Assembly: GCA_965199335.1 (NCBI GenBank)
Contig: CBDAQZ010000003.1
Coordinates: 496,001 to 560,000, forward strand
Length of the DNA: 64,000 bases
Reading direction: 5' to 3'
Source: CBDAQV01 sp965199335
GTDB lineage: Bacteria; Pseudomonadota; Alphaproteobacteria; CALMVH01
Shown here piece by piece: positions 26,982 through 36,423 of this stretch. The stretch's first letter is position 1; each line of letters starts with the position of its first letter. Below the pieces are notes generated by a model. The model was given only the letters and a program-made list of their open reading frames with translations. It ran no database searches and was not told the origin of the DNA. Position numbers and translations under genes: made by a program.

Positions 26982-27347
26982 ATGGCACACGTAAAACGGG
27001 GCCAGACGTCCCACGCCCGTCACAAGAAGATACTGGACCTTGCCAAGGGTTACCGCGGCCGGTCCTCGACCAACTACCGCATCGCCCTGGAAAAGGTCGA
27101 GAAGGGCTTGCAATACGCCTATCGCGATCGCCGCAACAGGAAGCGCGACTTCCGCGCCCTGTGGATCCAGCGCATCAACGCCGGCGCGCGCCTGCACGGC
27201 CTGACCTATTCCCAGTTCATGGGCGGCCTGAAGAAGGTCGGCATCGACCTGGACCGCAAGGTACTGTCCGACATTGCCGCGCAGGAGCCAGAGGCTTTCG
27301 CGACGCTGGTCGAACAGGCAAAGGCGGGACTGCAGAAGGTAGCCTGA
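26982..27347 (+). CDS. rplT: 50S ribosomal protein L20
   Basis: The 121-residue basic protein has the L20 pattern: MAHVKRGQTSHARHKKILDL, RNRKRDFRALWIQRINAGAR, TYSQFMGGLKK. L20 binds 23S rRNA early in large-subunit assembly and, in other bacteria, represses its own operon. It begins 4 bases after rpmI. A strong intrinsic terminator lies 27 bases past the stop, between it and pheS. Confidence 0.97.
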   Translation: MAHVKRGQTSHARHKKILDLAKGYRGRSSTNYRIALEKVEKGLQYAYRDRRNRKRDFRALWIQRINAGARLHGLTYSQFMGGLKKVGIDLDRKVLSDIAAQEPEAFATLVEQAKAGLQKVA

Positions 27348-27374
27348 ACAAAACCTGATTCAAAGGGTTGACAG

Positions 27375-27398
27375 AAGGGGGCGACGAGCCCCCTTTTT
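27375..27398 (+). terminator. Intrinsic terminator between rplT and pheS
   Basis: The stem AAGGGGGC pairs with GCCCCCTT around a 5-base GACGA loop, followed by five T. It ends the rpmI-rplT transcript 22 bases before the pheS start, so pheST either reads through it or it acts as an attenuator; no leader peptide rich in Phe is visible. Confidence 0.85.
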
Positions 27399-27420
27399 GC
27401 TGTCGTTCACACGAGGCCTT

Positions 27421-28488
27421 ATGCAAAACATCGACGAGCTGAAATCACAGACCCTGTCCGCCATCGAAGGGGCGGGCGACCTTGCCGCGCTGGAGGCAGT
27501 GCGTGTCGCCGCCCTGGGCAAGAAGGGCAGCTTTGCCGCCGCGATGCAGGCGCTGGGCCAGATGCCGCAGGAGCAGCGCGCCGCCTTCGGCGCGACGGTC
27601 AACGCGGCCAAGACCGAAGTCACCACCGCCCTGGAAACGCGCGAGGCGATTCTGGGCGACAGCGCGCTGACCCAGCGGCTGGAGGACGAGCGTCTGGATG
27701 TCACACTGCCGGTACGCGTCGAGACCGGCACCATCCACCCGATCAGCCAGACCATCGACGAGCTGATCGCGATCTTCGCCGACATGGGGTTCAGCGTCGC
27801 CGACGGGCCGGACATCGAAAGCGACTGGTACAATTTCGAGGCACTCAACATCCCGCCCGACCATCCTGCGCGCCAGATGCAGGATACTTTCTACCTGCCC
27901 AGCGACGGTGAGGGGAAGAAGCGCGTGCTGCGGACGCACACCTCGCCCGTGCAGATACGCACCATGATGGAACGCAAGCCGCCGATCCGCATCATCGCGC
28001 CCGGCCGCACCTTCCGCAACGAGGACGACGCGACCCATTCGCCCATGTTCCACCAGTTCGAACTGCTGGCGATCGACGAGAACGTAACGATGGCCAACCT
28101 GCGCTGGACGGTGCAGGAATTCGGACGCGCCTTCTTCGGCATCGACGATCTTCCCGTCCGCTTCCGCCCAAGCTTCTTCCCGTTCACCGAACCCTCGGCC
28201 GAGGTCGACCTCGGCTGCGAACGCAAGGGCGGCAAGCTGAGGCTGGGCAATCACGGCGACTGGCTTGAGCTGGGTGGCTGCGGCATGGTGCATCCCACCG
28301 TGCTGAAGAACTGCGGCATCGATCCCGACAAATACCAGGGTTTCGCGCTGGGGTTCGGCATCGACCGGATCGCCATGCTGAAATACGGCATCCCGCATGT
28401 GAAGTCGTTCTTCGACTCCGATTTGCGCTGGATGAAGCATTACGGCTTCTCGATCCTGAACCAACCCGGCATGGCGACGGGGTTATGA
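27421..28488 (+). CDS. pheS: Phenylalanine--tRNA ligase alpha subunit
   Basis: The 355-residue protein begins with a coiled-coil tRNA-binding arm (residues 1-90) followed by the class II catalytic core: motif 2 (PGRTFRNEDDATHSPMFHQF) and motif 3 (GFALGFGIDRIAMLKYGI). PheS catalyses Phe activation and transfer to tRNA-Phe within an alpha2beta2 enzyme. The ATG at 27421 is chosen because the homologous N-terminus (MQNIDELKSQTLSAIEGAG) begins there and it follows the terminator. It is 57 bases upstream of pheT with a small inverted repeat between. Confidence 0.97.
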   Translation: MQNIDELKSQTLSAIEGAGDLAALEAVRVAALGKKGSFAAAMQALGQMPQEQRAAFGATVNAAKTEVTTALETREAILGDSALTQRLEDERLDVTLPVRVETGTIHPISQTIDELIAIFADMGFSVADGPDIESDWYNFEALNIPPDHPARQMQDTFYLPSDGEGKKRVLRTHTSPVQIRTMMERKPPIRIIAPGRTFRNEDDATHSPMFHQFELLAIDENVTMANLRWTVQEFGRAFFGIDDLPVRFRPSFFPFTEPSAEVDLGCERKGGKLRLGNHGDWLELGGCGMVHPTVLKNCGIDPDKYQGFALGFGIDRIAMLKYGIPHVKSFFDSDLRWMKHYGFSILNQPGMATGL

Positions 28489-28499
28489 AGAAACAATCG

Positions 28500-28525
28500 G
28501 TCATCCCGGGTTCGTCGGGGATGAC
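28500..28525. repeat. Dispersed inverted-repeat element (GTCATCCC type)
   Basis: GTCATCCC and GGGATGAC form an 8-base perfect stem around a 10-base loop, placed between pheS and pheT. It is related to the element at 12482-12508. Without a T-run it is not a normal terminator but may influence the relative expression or stability of the two messages. Confidence 0.65.
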
Positions 28526-28545
28526 GGTAGAAAGAGAATAGCGAC

Positions 28546-30915
28546 ATGAAATTCACCCTGTCATGGCTCAAGGATCATCTCGAGACGAACGCCAGCCTCG
28601 AGGACATTTCCAATAAGCTGACCGCCATCGGACTTGAGGTCGAGCACATCGTCGATCCCGGCGCGGCGCTGCAGCCGTTCATCGTCGCTGAAATAATCAA
28701 AGCCGAACAGCACCCCAATGCCGACCGCCTGCGCGTGTGCGAGGTGAACACCGGCAGCGGTACGCTGACCATCGTGTGCGGCGCGCCCAATGCGCGGGCC
28801 GGGTTGAAGACTGCGCTGGCGCGGCCCGGCGACATCATCCCCTCGACCGGGCAGACGCTGAAGGCCGGCACCATTCGCGGTGTCGAAAGCCAGGGCATGT
28901 TGTGCTCGGAGGCGGAGCTGGGCTTTCCCGAGACCATCGACGGCATCATCGAACTGCCGGAAGCCGCGCAGGCAGGCCAGAAGCTGACCGATGTCCTGAC
29001 CGCCAGCGATCCCGTCATCGAGATCAACCTGACGCCCAACCGCGCCGATTGCGCCTCGGTCTACGGCATCGCGCGCGATCTTGCCGCCAGCGGCATCGGC
29101 CAGTTGAAGACGCTGCGCAAGAGCGTCGTGCCCGGCGGCTACGACAGCGCCACCACCGTTACCATTGCACCCGAGGCGCTGGCCGATTGCCCGTTGTTCC
29201 TGGGCCGCACCATTCGCGGCGTGACCAACAAGCCCAGCCCCGCCTGGCTGCAGGACCGCCTGCGCGCGATCGGGCTGAAGCCCATTTCGGCGCTGGTCGA
29301 CCTGACCAATTATTTCACCTTCGACCTCGGCCGCCCGTTGCACGTTTTCGACAGCGGCCGGCTGAACGGCAATCTGATCATCCGCCACGGCAATGACGGC
29401 GAAAAGCTGGAAGCCCTGAACGGCAGGACCTACGACGTAAAACCGTCGCATCTCGTCATCGCGGACGACAGCGCGCCGGTGTCGCTGGCCGGCATCATGG
29501 GCGGCGAGGTGACCGGCTGCACCGACGATACGACATCGGTCTTCCTGGAAGTCGCCCTGTTCCGCCCCGGCATCGTCGCTTCGGTGGGGCGCGAACTGGG
29601 CATTACTTCCGATGCGCGCTACCGGTTCGAGCGTGGCGTCGATCCCGCCTTTCTCTACGACGCGATCGAGCTTGCGACCGCGACGATCATCGAATTGTGC
29701 GGTGGCGAGGCCAGCGAGGTTGTGGCAGCGGGTAGCGAACCGCACTGGCGGCGCGAACTGACACTGCGCGCCGAACGCACCGAAACCCTGGGGGGCGTCG
29801 CCGTACCCGTCGACCGGCAGATGCAGATACTGGAAGCCCTGGGCTTCAGGTTCGAGGGCACCAGCATCATCCCGCCGAGCTGGCGCGCCGATGTCGAGAG
29901 CGAGGCCGACCTGGTCGAGGAAGTCCTGCGCATCATCGGCTACGACCAGATCCCGGCGATCCCCCTGCCCCGCCTCGTCGCGACCACGAAGCCTGCCCTC
30001 ACGCCGCTGCAGAAGCGCCCGGCGATGGCGCGGCGTTTGCTGGCTTCGCGCGGGTTGAACGAGGCTGTCACCTTCTCCTTCGCCTCGTCGCAGGTGCTGC
30101 AGCATTTCGAGCCGCAGGTGGAGAGCCTGAAGCTACTGAACCCAATCAGCGCCGAGCTGGACGCGATGCGGACCAGCCTGCTGGCGAATCTGGTGCAGGC
30201 CGTCGCGCGCAACGAGGCGCGCGGGCAGCACGATGCAAGCCTGTTCGAGGTCGGGCCGGTCTACCGCGAAAGCGGCCAGCAGACCGTTGCCGCGCTGGTC
30301 AGGGCCGGGCATGCCGTGGCGCGCGGCTGGGCCGGGGCGGCGCGCGAGGCCGGCGTGTTCGACGTCAAGGCCGACGTGCTGGCGCTGCTGGCCGGGCTGG
30401 ACGCGCCGCAGGGTTTCAGTGTCGAGGCGACCGCGCCTGCCTGGTACCACCCGGGCCGTTCCGGCACGATCAAGCTGGGGCACAAGACGCTGGCCTGCTT
30501 CGGCGAGTTGCACCCGCGCATCGCGAAGGCGCTGGGCTGCGGCAACCGCGTCGCGGTGGCGGAAGTGTTCATCGACGCCCTGCCCGAACCCAGGCAGAAG
30601 GGCACGGCCAAACCACTTCTGGCGCTATCGCCCTACCAGGCTGTGGAACGCGATTTCGCCTTCGTGCTGGCGAAGGACGTCAGCGCCGGCGCGCTGCTGA
30701 AAGCCGTGCGCGACGCCGACAAGACGCTGATCGCGGATGCGGATATCTTCGATGTCTACACCGGCAAGGGCGTGGACGATGGTCAGAAATCGGTAGCGGT
30801 ATCGGTAACCCTGCAACCCACCGACCGCACCCTGACCGACGCCGAGATCGAGCAGGCGTGCCAGGCGATCGTGAAATCGGTCGGCGAGGCGACGGGGGCG
30901 CGGCTCAGAACATAA
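28546..30915 (+). CDS. pheT: Phenylalanine--tRNA ligase beta subunit
   Basis: The 789-residue protein has the full beta-subunit layout: N-terminal B1 domain, EMAP/tRNA-binding domain (residues ~40-150, with HPNADRLRVCEVNTG), B3/B4 editing domain, B5 domain, a catalytic-like core and a C-terminal FDX-ACB domain (LSPYQAVERDFAFVLAKDV). The editing site hydrolyses Tyr-tRNA-Phe. The start follows AAAGAGAA; only 57 bases separate it from pheS. The stop is 14 bases before a GNAT gene, which may ride on the same transcript. Confidence 0.97.
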   Translation: MKFTLSWLKDHLETNASLEDISNKLTAIGLEVEHIVDPGAALQPFIVAEIIKAEQHPNADRLRVCEVNTGSGTLTIVCGAPNARAGLKTALARPGDIIPSTGQTLKAGTIRGVESQGMLCSEAELGFPETIDGIIELPEAAQAGQKLTDVLTASDPVIEINLTPNRADCASVYGIARDLAASGIGQLKTLRKSVVPGGYDSATTVTIAPEALADCPLFLGRTIRGVTNKPSPAWLQDRLRAIGLKPISALVDLTNYFTFDLGRPLHVFDSGRLNGNLIIRHGNDGEKLEALNGRTYDVKPSHLVIADDSAPVSLAGIMGGEVTGCTDDTTSVFLEVALFRPGIVASVGRELGITSDARYRFERGVDPAFLYDAIELATATIIELCGGEASEVVAAGSEPHWRRELTLRAERTETLGGVAVPVDRQMQILEALGFRFEGTSIIPPSWRADVESEADLVEEVLRIIGYDQIPAIPLPRLVATTKPALTPLQKRPAMARRLLASRGLNEAVTFSFASSQVLQHFEPQVESLKLLNPISAELDAMRTSLLANLVQAVARNEARGQHDASLFEVGPVYRESGQQTVAALVRAGHAVARGWAGAAREAGVFDVKADVLALLAGLDAPQGFSVEATAPAWYHPGRSGTIKLGHKTLACFGELHPRIAKALGCGNRVAVAEVFIDALPEPRQKGTAKPLLALSPYQAVERDFAFVLAKDVSAGALLKAVRDADKTLIADADIFDVYTGKGVDDGQKSVAVSVTLQPTDRTLTDAEIEQACQAIVKSVGEATGARLRT

Positions 30916-30929
30916 GGAAGCAATAAATA

Positions 30930-31397
30930 ATGCTCGTTACGGGACATGAGACCTGGGTAAGACTAGCAACCCTGCCAAACGATTTCTTCTTTTCGCGGGA
31001 AGAAGGCAAACTTGGCGTTGAAGAATTCTCCAGCGTCATACGCCGTTCGACGCTCATTCGTCCGGTGGATGAACCCGTTCGAATCGCCACCATGCTGGAG
31101 CGTGCGGACTTGCTTGTGACCGTGCGGGCGAAAAAGGATCGAAAACTGATTGGCGTCGCTCGCAGCCTGAGCGATTTTTCGTGGTGCTGCTATCTGTCCG
31201 ATTTGTGCGTGGATGAGGATTACCAGGGACGCGGCATCGGGCGGGCGCTGATCGCCAAAACGAAACGCATCGTTGGCTCCGACACAACATTGCTGCTGGT
31301 TTCGGCGCCAAAGGCAATCAATTTTTACAACCGGATCGGCATGGAAGCCCTCCCCGCTACCTTTGCCATCCGCAGGGACCCCAATCCCGTAGCTTAA
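30930..31397 (+). CDS. GNAT family N-acetyltransferase
   Basis: The 155-residue protein has the GNAT acetyl-CoA pocket DLCVDEDYQGRGIGRALI (motif A, Q/RxxGxG/A) and a C-terminal NFYNRIGMEALP segment of motif B. It probably acetylates a small amine or a protein N-terminus; the substrate cannot be told. AAGGA 10 bases before the ATG and the 14-base gap after pheT suggest co-transcription. Codon use is less GC-rich than pheT. Confidence 0.8.
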   Translation: MLVTGHETWVRLATLPNDFFFSREEGKLGVEEFSSVIRRSTLIRPVDEPVRIATMLERADLLVTVRAKKDRKLIGVARSLSDFSWCCYLSDLCVDEDYQGRGIGRALIAKTKRIVGSDTTLLLVSAPKAINFYNRIGMEALPATFAIRRDPNPVA

Positions 31398-31516
31398 ATT
31401 CGTGAATCACCTCCCTCATGGGAAGGCCGGCGACCATGGGCGGTAGTGGGGATGAACTTAAATTTGATTTTCTGCCCGAACAATCATAGAATTCACAAAA
31501 CTATTTAGGATAACCC

Positions 31517-31723
31517 ATGCGCGAACGGCCTGCCCATACCAGTATTTTCGGATCCGATGCGCGCCGCAGGATCATGGACAATGACCTTTCCGAGGCGGGC
31601 GGATTTTTCGGTATTGGATGCAATCCCGCTGTGCATGTACTTATAACGGCTGCCGAAAAGATCGGTGATCTTAGCGATCTTGTTCGCAACGGCGTTAGCA
31701 GGGTATTCGGTACCCATCCCTAG
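31517..31723 (+). CDS. Small hypothetical protein
   Basis: The 68-residue product (MRERPAHTSIFGSDARRRIM…) shows no signal peptide; a helical middle part (NPAVHVLITAAEKIGDLSDL) may be amphipathic. No family is recognised. The ATG is preceded by AGGA with 7 bases between, and an AT-rich stretch upstream could hold a promoter. Its size makes it uncertain. Confidence 0.45.
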   Translation: MRERPAHTSIFGSDARRRIMDNDLSEAGGFFGIGCNPAVHVLITAAEKIGDLSDLVRNGVSRVFGTHP

Positions 31724-31791
31724 TTTCGGGTTTCCTTTTCCGCAGCGATAAGATACTTGGCCTTTGCAACAAACAGAGGGCCAGATCGAAA

Positions 31792-32541
31792 ATGTGTTGG
31801 AGCGGACAGGCCTCGGCGGCCCTAGCGACGGTCGGTATCGCGACCACGGCCTATGCGTGGTACAAGAAAGAACCTGCGCCGCTGTGGATCTCGCTCGCCT
31901 ATTTCTCGCTGATGGAAGTGCTGCAGGCCTTCACCTATTCGGTGATCAACCAGTGCGAGGCGCCGGCGAACCAGATAGCGACATTGCTGGGCTACCTGCA
32001 TATCACCTTCCAGCCGTTCTTCATCAATGCCGTGTCGATGTACTTCATCGACCAGCGCGTGGCGAAGAAGATCCAGGTCCCGGTCTATATCGCCTGCTTC
32101 ATCTCATCGATCGTCATGCTGATCCAGCTGTACCCCTTCCCCTGGGCGGGGCATTGCGAGCTGGGGCGGCCGCTGTGCGGCGACGTGCTGTGCTCGGTAC
32201 GCGGCGACTGGCACATCGCCTGGATCGTTCCCGCCAATGGCCTGGGCAACTGGCTGCACCAGGCCGGCATCCCGCCGTGGCGCAACGGCTATCCGTCGTA
32301 CGTGATCGTCGGCTTCATCCTGCCCTTCCTGTACGGGTCGTGGCGCTTTACCGCCTATCACCTGATCTTCGGCGTCATGCTGGCGCGGATGTCGACCAGC
32401 AACATCAACGAATGGCCGGCCATCTGGTGCCTGTTCTCGATCGCGCTGCTTATCGTGGTGCTGAAGACGCCGGTGCGAAAGCTGCTGCACGTGCGCCGCT
32501 GGATCTTCTGGCCCAAGGGCGAACCGGTCGAGACGACATAA
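31792..32541 (+). CDS. DUF5765-type integral membrane protein
   Basis: The 249-residue protein has about seven hydrophobic segments and begins MCWSGQASAALATVGIATTA, the typical opening of DUF5765 proteins, followed by EPAPLWISLAYFSLMEVLQA. Topology resembles small seven-helix membrane proteins. No function is known. His and Cys residues in loops (GHCELGRPLCGDVLC) might bind metal. The upstream ribosome-binding site is weak. A CCTCTCCC-type inverted repeat follows directly after the stop. Confidence 0.7.
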   Translation: MCWSGQASAALATVGIATTAYAWYKKEPAPLWISLAYFSLMEVLQAFTYSVINQCEAPANQIATLLGYLHITFQPFFINAVSMYFIDQRVAKKIQVPVYIACFISSIVMLIQLYPFPWAGHCELGRPLCGDVLCSVRGDWHIAWIVPANGLGNWLHQAGIPPWRNGYPSYVIVGFILPFLYGSWRFTAYHLIFGVMLARMSTSNINEWPAIWCLFSIALLIVVLKTPVRKLLHVRRWIFWPKGEPVETT

Positions 32542-32544
32542 TCA

Positions 32545-32562
32545 CCTCTCCCGTGGGAGAGG
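32545..32562. repeat. Dispersed inverted-repeat element (CCTCTCCC type)
   Basis: CCTCTCCC and GGGAGAGG form an 8-base perfect stem with a 2-base loop, followed by GACGCC/GGCGGC text and by a second CCTCTCCC copy near 32618. Related copies lie at 31408-31425 (degenerate), 50368-50385 (degenerate) and 56625-56644. Here it fills the gap between convergent genes. Confidence 0.65.
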
Positions 32563-32612
32563 TCGACGCCTGAAAGGCGGCGGGTGAGAGGCTGATCTCA
32601 GAGCCCGTCACC

Positions 32613-33545
32613 CTATCCTCTCCCGCTGGAAAGAGAGTGTTGGGCATCGTATTCCCGCTTCAGCCGCGCCACCAGTTCCTCAACGTTCGGCACGTCGTGG
32701 ATCGATCCGACGCCCTGGCCCGCGCCCCAGATATCCTTCCACGCCTTCGCGCCGGTGCGGCTTTCGAGTTCCAGGTTGGGCTTGTCCTTGCCACCCACGA
32801 TATTGTCCGGGTCCAGCCCGGCGGCGACGATGCTGGGACGCAGGTAATTGCCCGAAACTCCGGTGAAGGCCGGCGTATAGACCAGGTCGGCGGCGCTCGA
32901 CTCCAGGATCATCTGCTTGTACGCGTCCGGCGCTGCCGCTTCCTGCGTGGCGATGAAGCGCGTTCCCATATAGGCCATGTCGGCCCCCATGACCTGCGCG
33001 GCGCGGATGTGGTTGCCGTGGCTCATCGCGCCCGACAGCACCAGCGGCCCGTCATAGAATTCCCGCACTTCCGACACCAGCGCGAAGGGGCTGAGCAGGC
33101 CGGCATGGCCGCCCGCCCCGGCGCAGACAAGGATCAGCCCGTCGACGCCCGCGGCAATCGCCTTGCGCGCATGGCGGACCGAGATCACGTCGTGGAAGAC
33201 CAGGCCGCCATAGCCATGCACCGCACCCACCACCTTAGACGGCTCGCCGACGCTGGTGACAACCAGCGGCACGCGGTGGTCGACGCAGATGGCCAAGTCC
33301 TCGTCCAGCCGCGTGTTGGTATTGTGCACGATCAGGTTGACGCCATAGGGCGCGCCTGCGATAGCGCCTTCGATCTGCGCCAGCCATTCGCCCAGCTGTA
33401 TCGATGGACGCGCGTTCAGCGCCGGGAACGTGCCGACGATCCCGGCGCGGCACTGCGCGATCACCAGCTCAGGGCCGGAAACCAGGAACATCGGCGCGCC
33501 GATCAGCGGCAGGGACAAGCCATTAAACAACGCAGGGATAGGCAT
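32613..33545 (-). CDS. Nitronate monooxygenase (2-nitropropane dioxygenase-like)
   Basis: The 310-residue protein is a TIM-barrel FMN enzyme of the nitronate monooxygenase family: N-terminal LPLIGAPMFLVSGPELVIAQ, central VCAGAGGHAGLLSPFALV with the catalytic His of class I enzymes, and C-terminal GADMAYMGTRFIATQEA. It oxidises nitronates such as propionate-3-nitronate to aldehydes or keto acids, a detoxification role. It lies 10 bases after the DUF1501 gene stop on the same strand and may be the last gene of that transcript. Annotation is by family, substrate not verified. Confidence 0.88.
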   Translation of the reverse strand: MPIPALFNGLSLPLIGAPMFLVSGPELVIAQCRAGIVGTFPALNARPSIQLGEWLAQIEGAIAGAPYGVNLIVHNTNTRLDEDLAICVDHRVPLVVTSVGEPSKVVGAVHGYGGLVFHDVISVRHARKAIAAGVDGLILVCAGAGGHAGLLSPFALVSEVREFYDGPLVLSGAMSHGNHIRAAQVMGADMAYMGTRFIATQEAAAPDAYKQMILESSAADLVYTPAFTGVSGNYLRPSIVAAGLDPDNIVGGKDKPNLELESRTGAKAWKDIWGAGQGVGSIHDVPNVEELVARLKREYDAQHSLSSGRG

Positions 33546-33555
33546 GGACCCGACT

Positions 33556-34815
33556 TTAAGCGCGAACGAACCCCAGCGGCCCGTTCCAGCGATACTCGGG
33601 AAAGACTGTAGTCAGGTTTTGCCGCGCGCCAAGGCGGCCGGCGAGGATTTCCGACAGGACGGCGCGATTGTCGGTGGTCGCCGCCAGGTCGACGCTGTGA
33701 TCCAGTTCACCCGCGGCAAGACCCGGCCACTTGCCGTACATGCGGCCACCCGCCACGCTGCCGCCCATCACCATCATCAGCCCGGCATGGCCGTGATCGG
33801 TGCCCTGGCTCTTGTTCGACCGCAACCGCCGCCCGAACTCGCTCATCGTCACCACGGTGACGTTACGCTCGTAGCGGGCGATGTCGTTCTGGAAAGCCAT
33901 CAAATTCTTCGACAGCGTCGTCACCAGACCGGCGAAGCGTCCCGGCTGGTGCTCGTGCGTGTCCCAGCCGCCGCATTCGATCGCGGCGACGTGCAGGCCG
34001 GCATCCATCTTGATCAGCCGCGCCACCGTCTGCAGCCCGTTGCCGATATCGTTGCCGTCGTACTGCGCGCCATTCTCTGGCGTGTAAGCCACCACCTTGT
34101 GGTCGGGCGTGCGCGGCAGGCGTTGTTCGATGATGTCGATATTGGCCAGCATCGTGCCGGTCGCCGCGCCTAGCTGGTCGACCGAGCCCGCCGGATACAA
34201 CGCGCGTAGCAGATCGGTGGTCTGCTTGCCGCCGGACAGGCCGATGCCGCCGCCCAGGTTGGGGACCGCCAGCGCCGGCCCATAGCCGGCCAGCGACTTG
34301 GCGACGCCGGCGCTGCCGGATATGGCCGCGATGCCGTTGGTGCGGCCCACGGTCGCCAGGTAGCGCGCCAGCCAGCCATCGGCGACGCGGCCCGATTGCG
34401 CGTCGCTGGCGATGCCGCGCTCGACGTAATCCTGCGCCACGAAATGGCTGCGCGTACCGTGCTCCAGCCCGGCGGCATGGACCACCGCCAGCTTACCCGA
34501 CTGGTACAGTTCGCTCAACGGCTTGGCCTCGAACGCCCAGCGGAAATCCGTGCCGCCGGCCAGGCTGCCCGCAAGCGGCAGGCCCGCCTTGTCGCCCGCA
34601 TCGAGCACGCGCATGTCGGGCGAACGCTCGGCGACATAATTGGCGTCGTTGACCGGCGCCACCAGGTTCAGGGAGTCGCAGCCGCCGCGCAGGAACACCA
34701 CCACCAGCACCTCCGACGTATCCTGACCGAAGGCCAGCGTGCTGATCCCCGCCGTCGGCAGCAGCGCCGACGCGGCCAGGGTGCTTTTCAGGAAACTGCG
34801 GCGGGTCATGATCAT
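33556..34815 (-). CDS. DUF1501 protein with Tat signal
   Basis: The 419-residue protein starts with a textbook twin-arginine signal (TRRSFLKSTLAASALLPTAG) and has DUF1501 motifs: VVVFLRGGCDSLNLVAP near the N-terminus, SEFGRRLRSN and GTDHGHAGLMMVMGG near the C-terminus. The fold is alkaline-phosphatase/sulfatase-like; function is unknown. It is exported folded to the periplasm. Its ATG follows the DUF1800 stop by one base, and these two families are nearly always adjacent, so they are thought to act together. Confidence 0.9.
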   Translation of the reverse strand: MIMTRRSFLKSTLAASALLPTAGISTLAFGQDTSEVLVVVFLRGGCDSLNLVAPVNDANYVAERSPDMRVLDAGDKAGLPLAGSLAGGTDFRWAFEAKPLSELYQSGKLAVVHAAGLEHGTRSHFVAQDYVERGIASDAQSGRVADGWLARYLATVGRTNGIAAISGSAGVAKSLAGYGPALAVPNLGGGIGLSGGKQTTDLLRALYPAGSVDQLGAATGTMLANIDIIEQRLPRTPDHKVVAYTPENGAQYDGNDIGNGLQTVARLIKMDAGLHVAAIECGGWDTHEHQPGRFAGLVTTLSKNLMAFQNDIARYERNVTVVTMSEFGRRLRSNKSQGTDHGHAGLMMVMGGSVAGGRMYGKWPGLAAGELDHSVDLAATTDNRAVLSEILAGRLGARQNLTTVFPEYRWNGPLGFVRA

Positions 34816-34816
34816 G

Positions 34817-36388
34817 TCAGCGCACCTGGAAAGGGGGTGTAAGGGCGGCGTAGGCGGCCAGCTTGCGCAGGCTGTCCTGGTGATCCTTGCCATCGGCGGG
34901 CACCGGCTTCTGCGGCATCCAGTTCAGGCCCTGCAGCAGCGGCACGCTCCACGCCACCGCGTCCTGCGGCGGCATCATGCGGCCCAGGAATATCTTTGCG
35001 GCTGTCTGGGCATCGGCGCCGGGCGGCAATCCCTGGGCGGGATTGAACACACCGGTGCCCCACGCATTCTGCGCGATGCCAAGCAGCAGCCCGACGCGTT
35101 GGCGCAAGCCGTTGGTGCCGAGCCAGTAGGAGCTGACATCGGGATGCCCGCTGGGGGGACCCCAGCCGAACAGCTTCTGGCCGCTGCCGTCCAGCGCGCG
35201 CAACAGGCCGATGGTCACTGTGAAATCGAGGCCAAGCGCGCGTACGAAGCTGGCCACCAGTTCCAGCGGGCGCTTGATCTTCTGCGGCGGCGCCATCAGG
35301 AACTCGGGCGACAGCGCGATGGTGCGGATGACCTGCGCGATCTGGTCGGGGCTGTTGCGCTTTTCCATCCATGTCTTGGCCGCCTTCGCCACCAGTGCCG
35401 GCGGTGGCGTGTCGCTGACCAGCCGGCGGCACAGCTTGGTGCAGATATACTCGGCCGTGCCGGGATGTGCGGCCAGCAGGTCGAAGACCTTGTGCCCGTC
35501 GCTCATCGGCGGCGCGTTCGGGTCGAAATCTGTGGCGAGGACGCGCTTCTGGTAATTGTCGTGCCAGGCATCGACATAGACGAACTTGCCCGATTGCGGC
35601 AGCGACTGCCCGCCGCCCAGATTTGTGCCGTCCTCGATCGCCCAGCCGGTGAAGGAACGGGCTGCCTCGTAAACATCGCCGTCGATATAGCCGACCGGCG
35701 CCCCCCTCGCCGCGCCCGGCACGTCCTTCCATTTGTCGTACAGCGCGTTCAGGTAATGATCGGCGCCCAGCGTGTGCAGCTCGAACAGTTCGCGCCCGTA
35801 ATTCTCGTTCGCCTCGCCCGCCCGCGAACTGCGGTTGTCGAGATAGATAAGCATCGCGGCGTGGCTGCCGACCGCTTCCAGCAGCTTGCGGAAATTGCCC
35901 AGGCTGTGGGTGCGGATCACGTCGCGGTCGTAGGACGGCAACGCGATGCTGACCGCGTCGCCCTGGGCGGCGTTGACGTTGAAATGGTTATGCCAGAAAT
36001 CGGCCATCACCTCGCGCAGCTGCGCCTGGCTCCAGACCGCGCGCGTGATCGTCGCGGCGGCAACCTCGTCGCGCGCCTGGCCGCGCTCCTGCCCCGGGCT
36101 CTTGCCGCCGTCGGCCAGATGCCAGACCTGCTCGATCGGCCTGTCCAGCAGCACCAGCGGCCGTTGCTGGTCGACCGCCGGCCATAGCGTGTCCTTGGCA
36201 TCGTACTTGATCGGCAGGACCACCGAACCCAGCTTGGCCTGCGTGGTCAGGTCGTCGCCGCTGCCGGCGACCAGCTGGTCCTCCAGCCATTGGTAGGGAT
36301 TGTTCGCGATCAGCCCGACAGGCGTCGCCTCGGACGGGCCGAAGCCGAAACGATCGAGAAACAGGCGGGCTGTGAGCGTTTGGTCCAT
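34817..36388 (-). CDS. DUF1800 protein
   Basis: The 523-residue protein matches DUF1800: RLFLDRFGFGPSEATP at the N-terminus, VMADFWHNHFNVNAAQGD, NYGRELFELHTLGADHYLN, and LCRRLVSDTPPPALVAKAAK. No signal peptide is present at this start, whereas its partner carries a Tat signal. One possibility is co-export of the pair through the partner's signal. GGGG 7 bases before the ATG supports the start. Its promoter should lie in 36389-36423, next to the repeated cfa tail sequence. Confidence 0.88.
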   Translation of the reverse strand: MDQTLTARLFLDRFGFGPSEATPVGLIANNPYQWLEDQLVAGSGDDLTTQAKLGSVVLPIKYDAKDTLWPAVDQQRPLVLLDRPIEQVWHLADGGKSPGQERGQARDEVAAATITRAVWSQAQLREVMADFWHNHFNVNAAQGDAVSIALPSYDRDVIRTHSLGNFRKLLEAVGSHAAMLIYLDNRSSRAGEANENYGRELFELHTLGADHYLNALYDKWKDVPGAARGAPVGYIDGDVYEAARSFTGWAIEDGTNLGGGQSLPQSGKFVYVDAWHDNYQKRVLATDFDPNAPPMSDGHKVFDLLAAHPGTAEYICTKLCRRLVSDTPPPALVAKAAKTWMEKRNSPDQIAQVIRTIALSPEFLMAPPQKIKRPLELVASFVRALGLDFTVTIGLLRALDGSGQKLFGWGPPSGHPDVSSYWLGTNGLRQRVGLLLGIAQNAWGTGVFNPAQGLPPGADAQTAAKIFLGRMMPPQDAVAWSVPLLQGLNWMPQKPVPADGKDHQDSLRKLAAYAALTPPFQVR

Positions 36389-36423
36389 GGACCCCGGTCC
36401 GGGAAATTAAGCCACTGATACTG

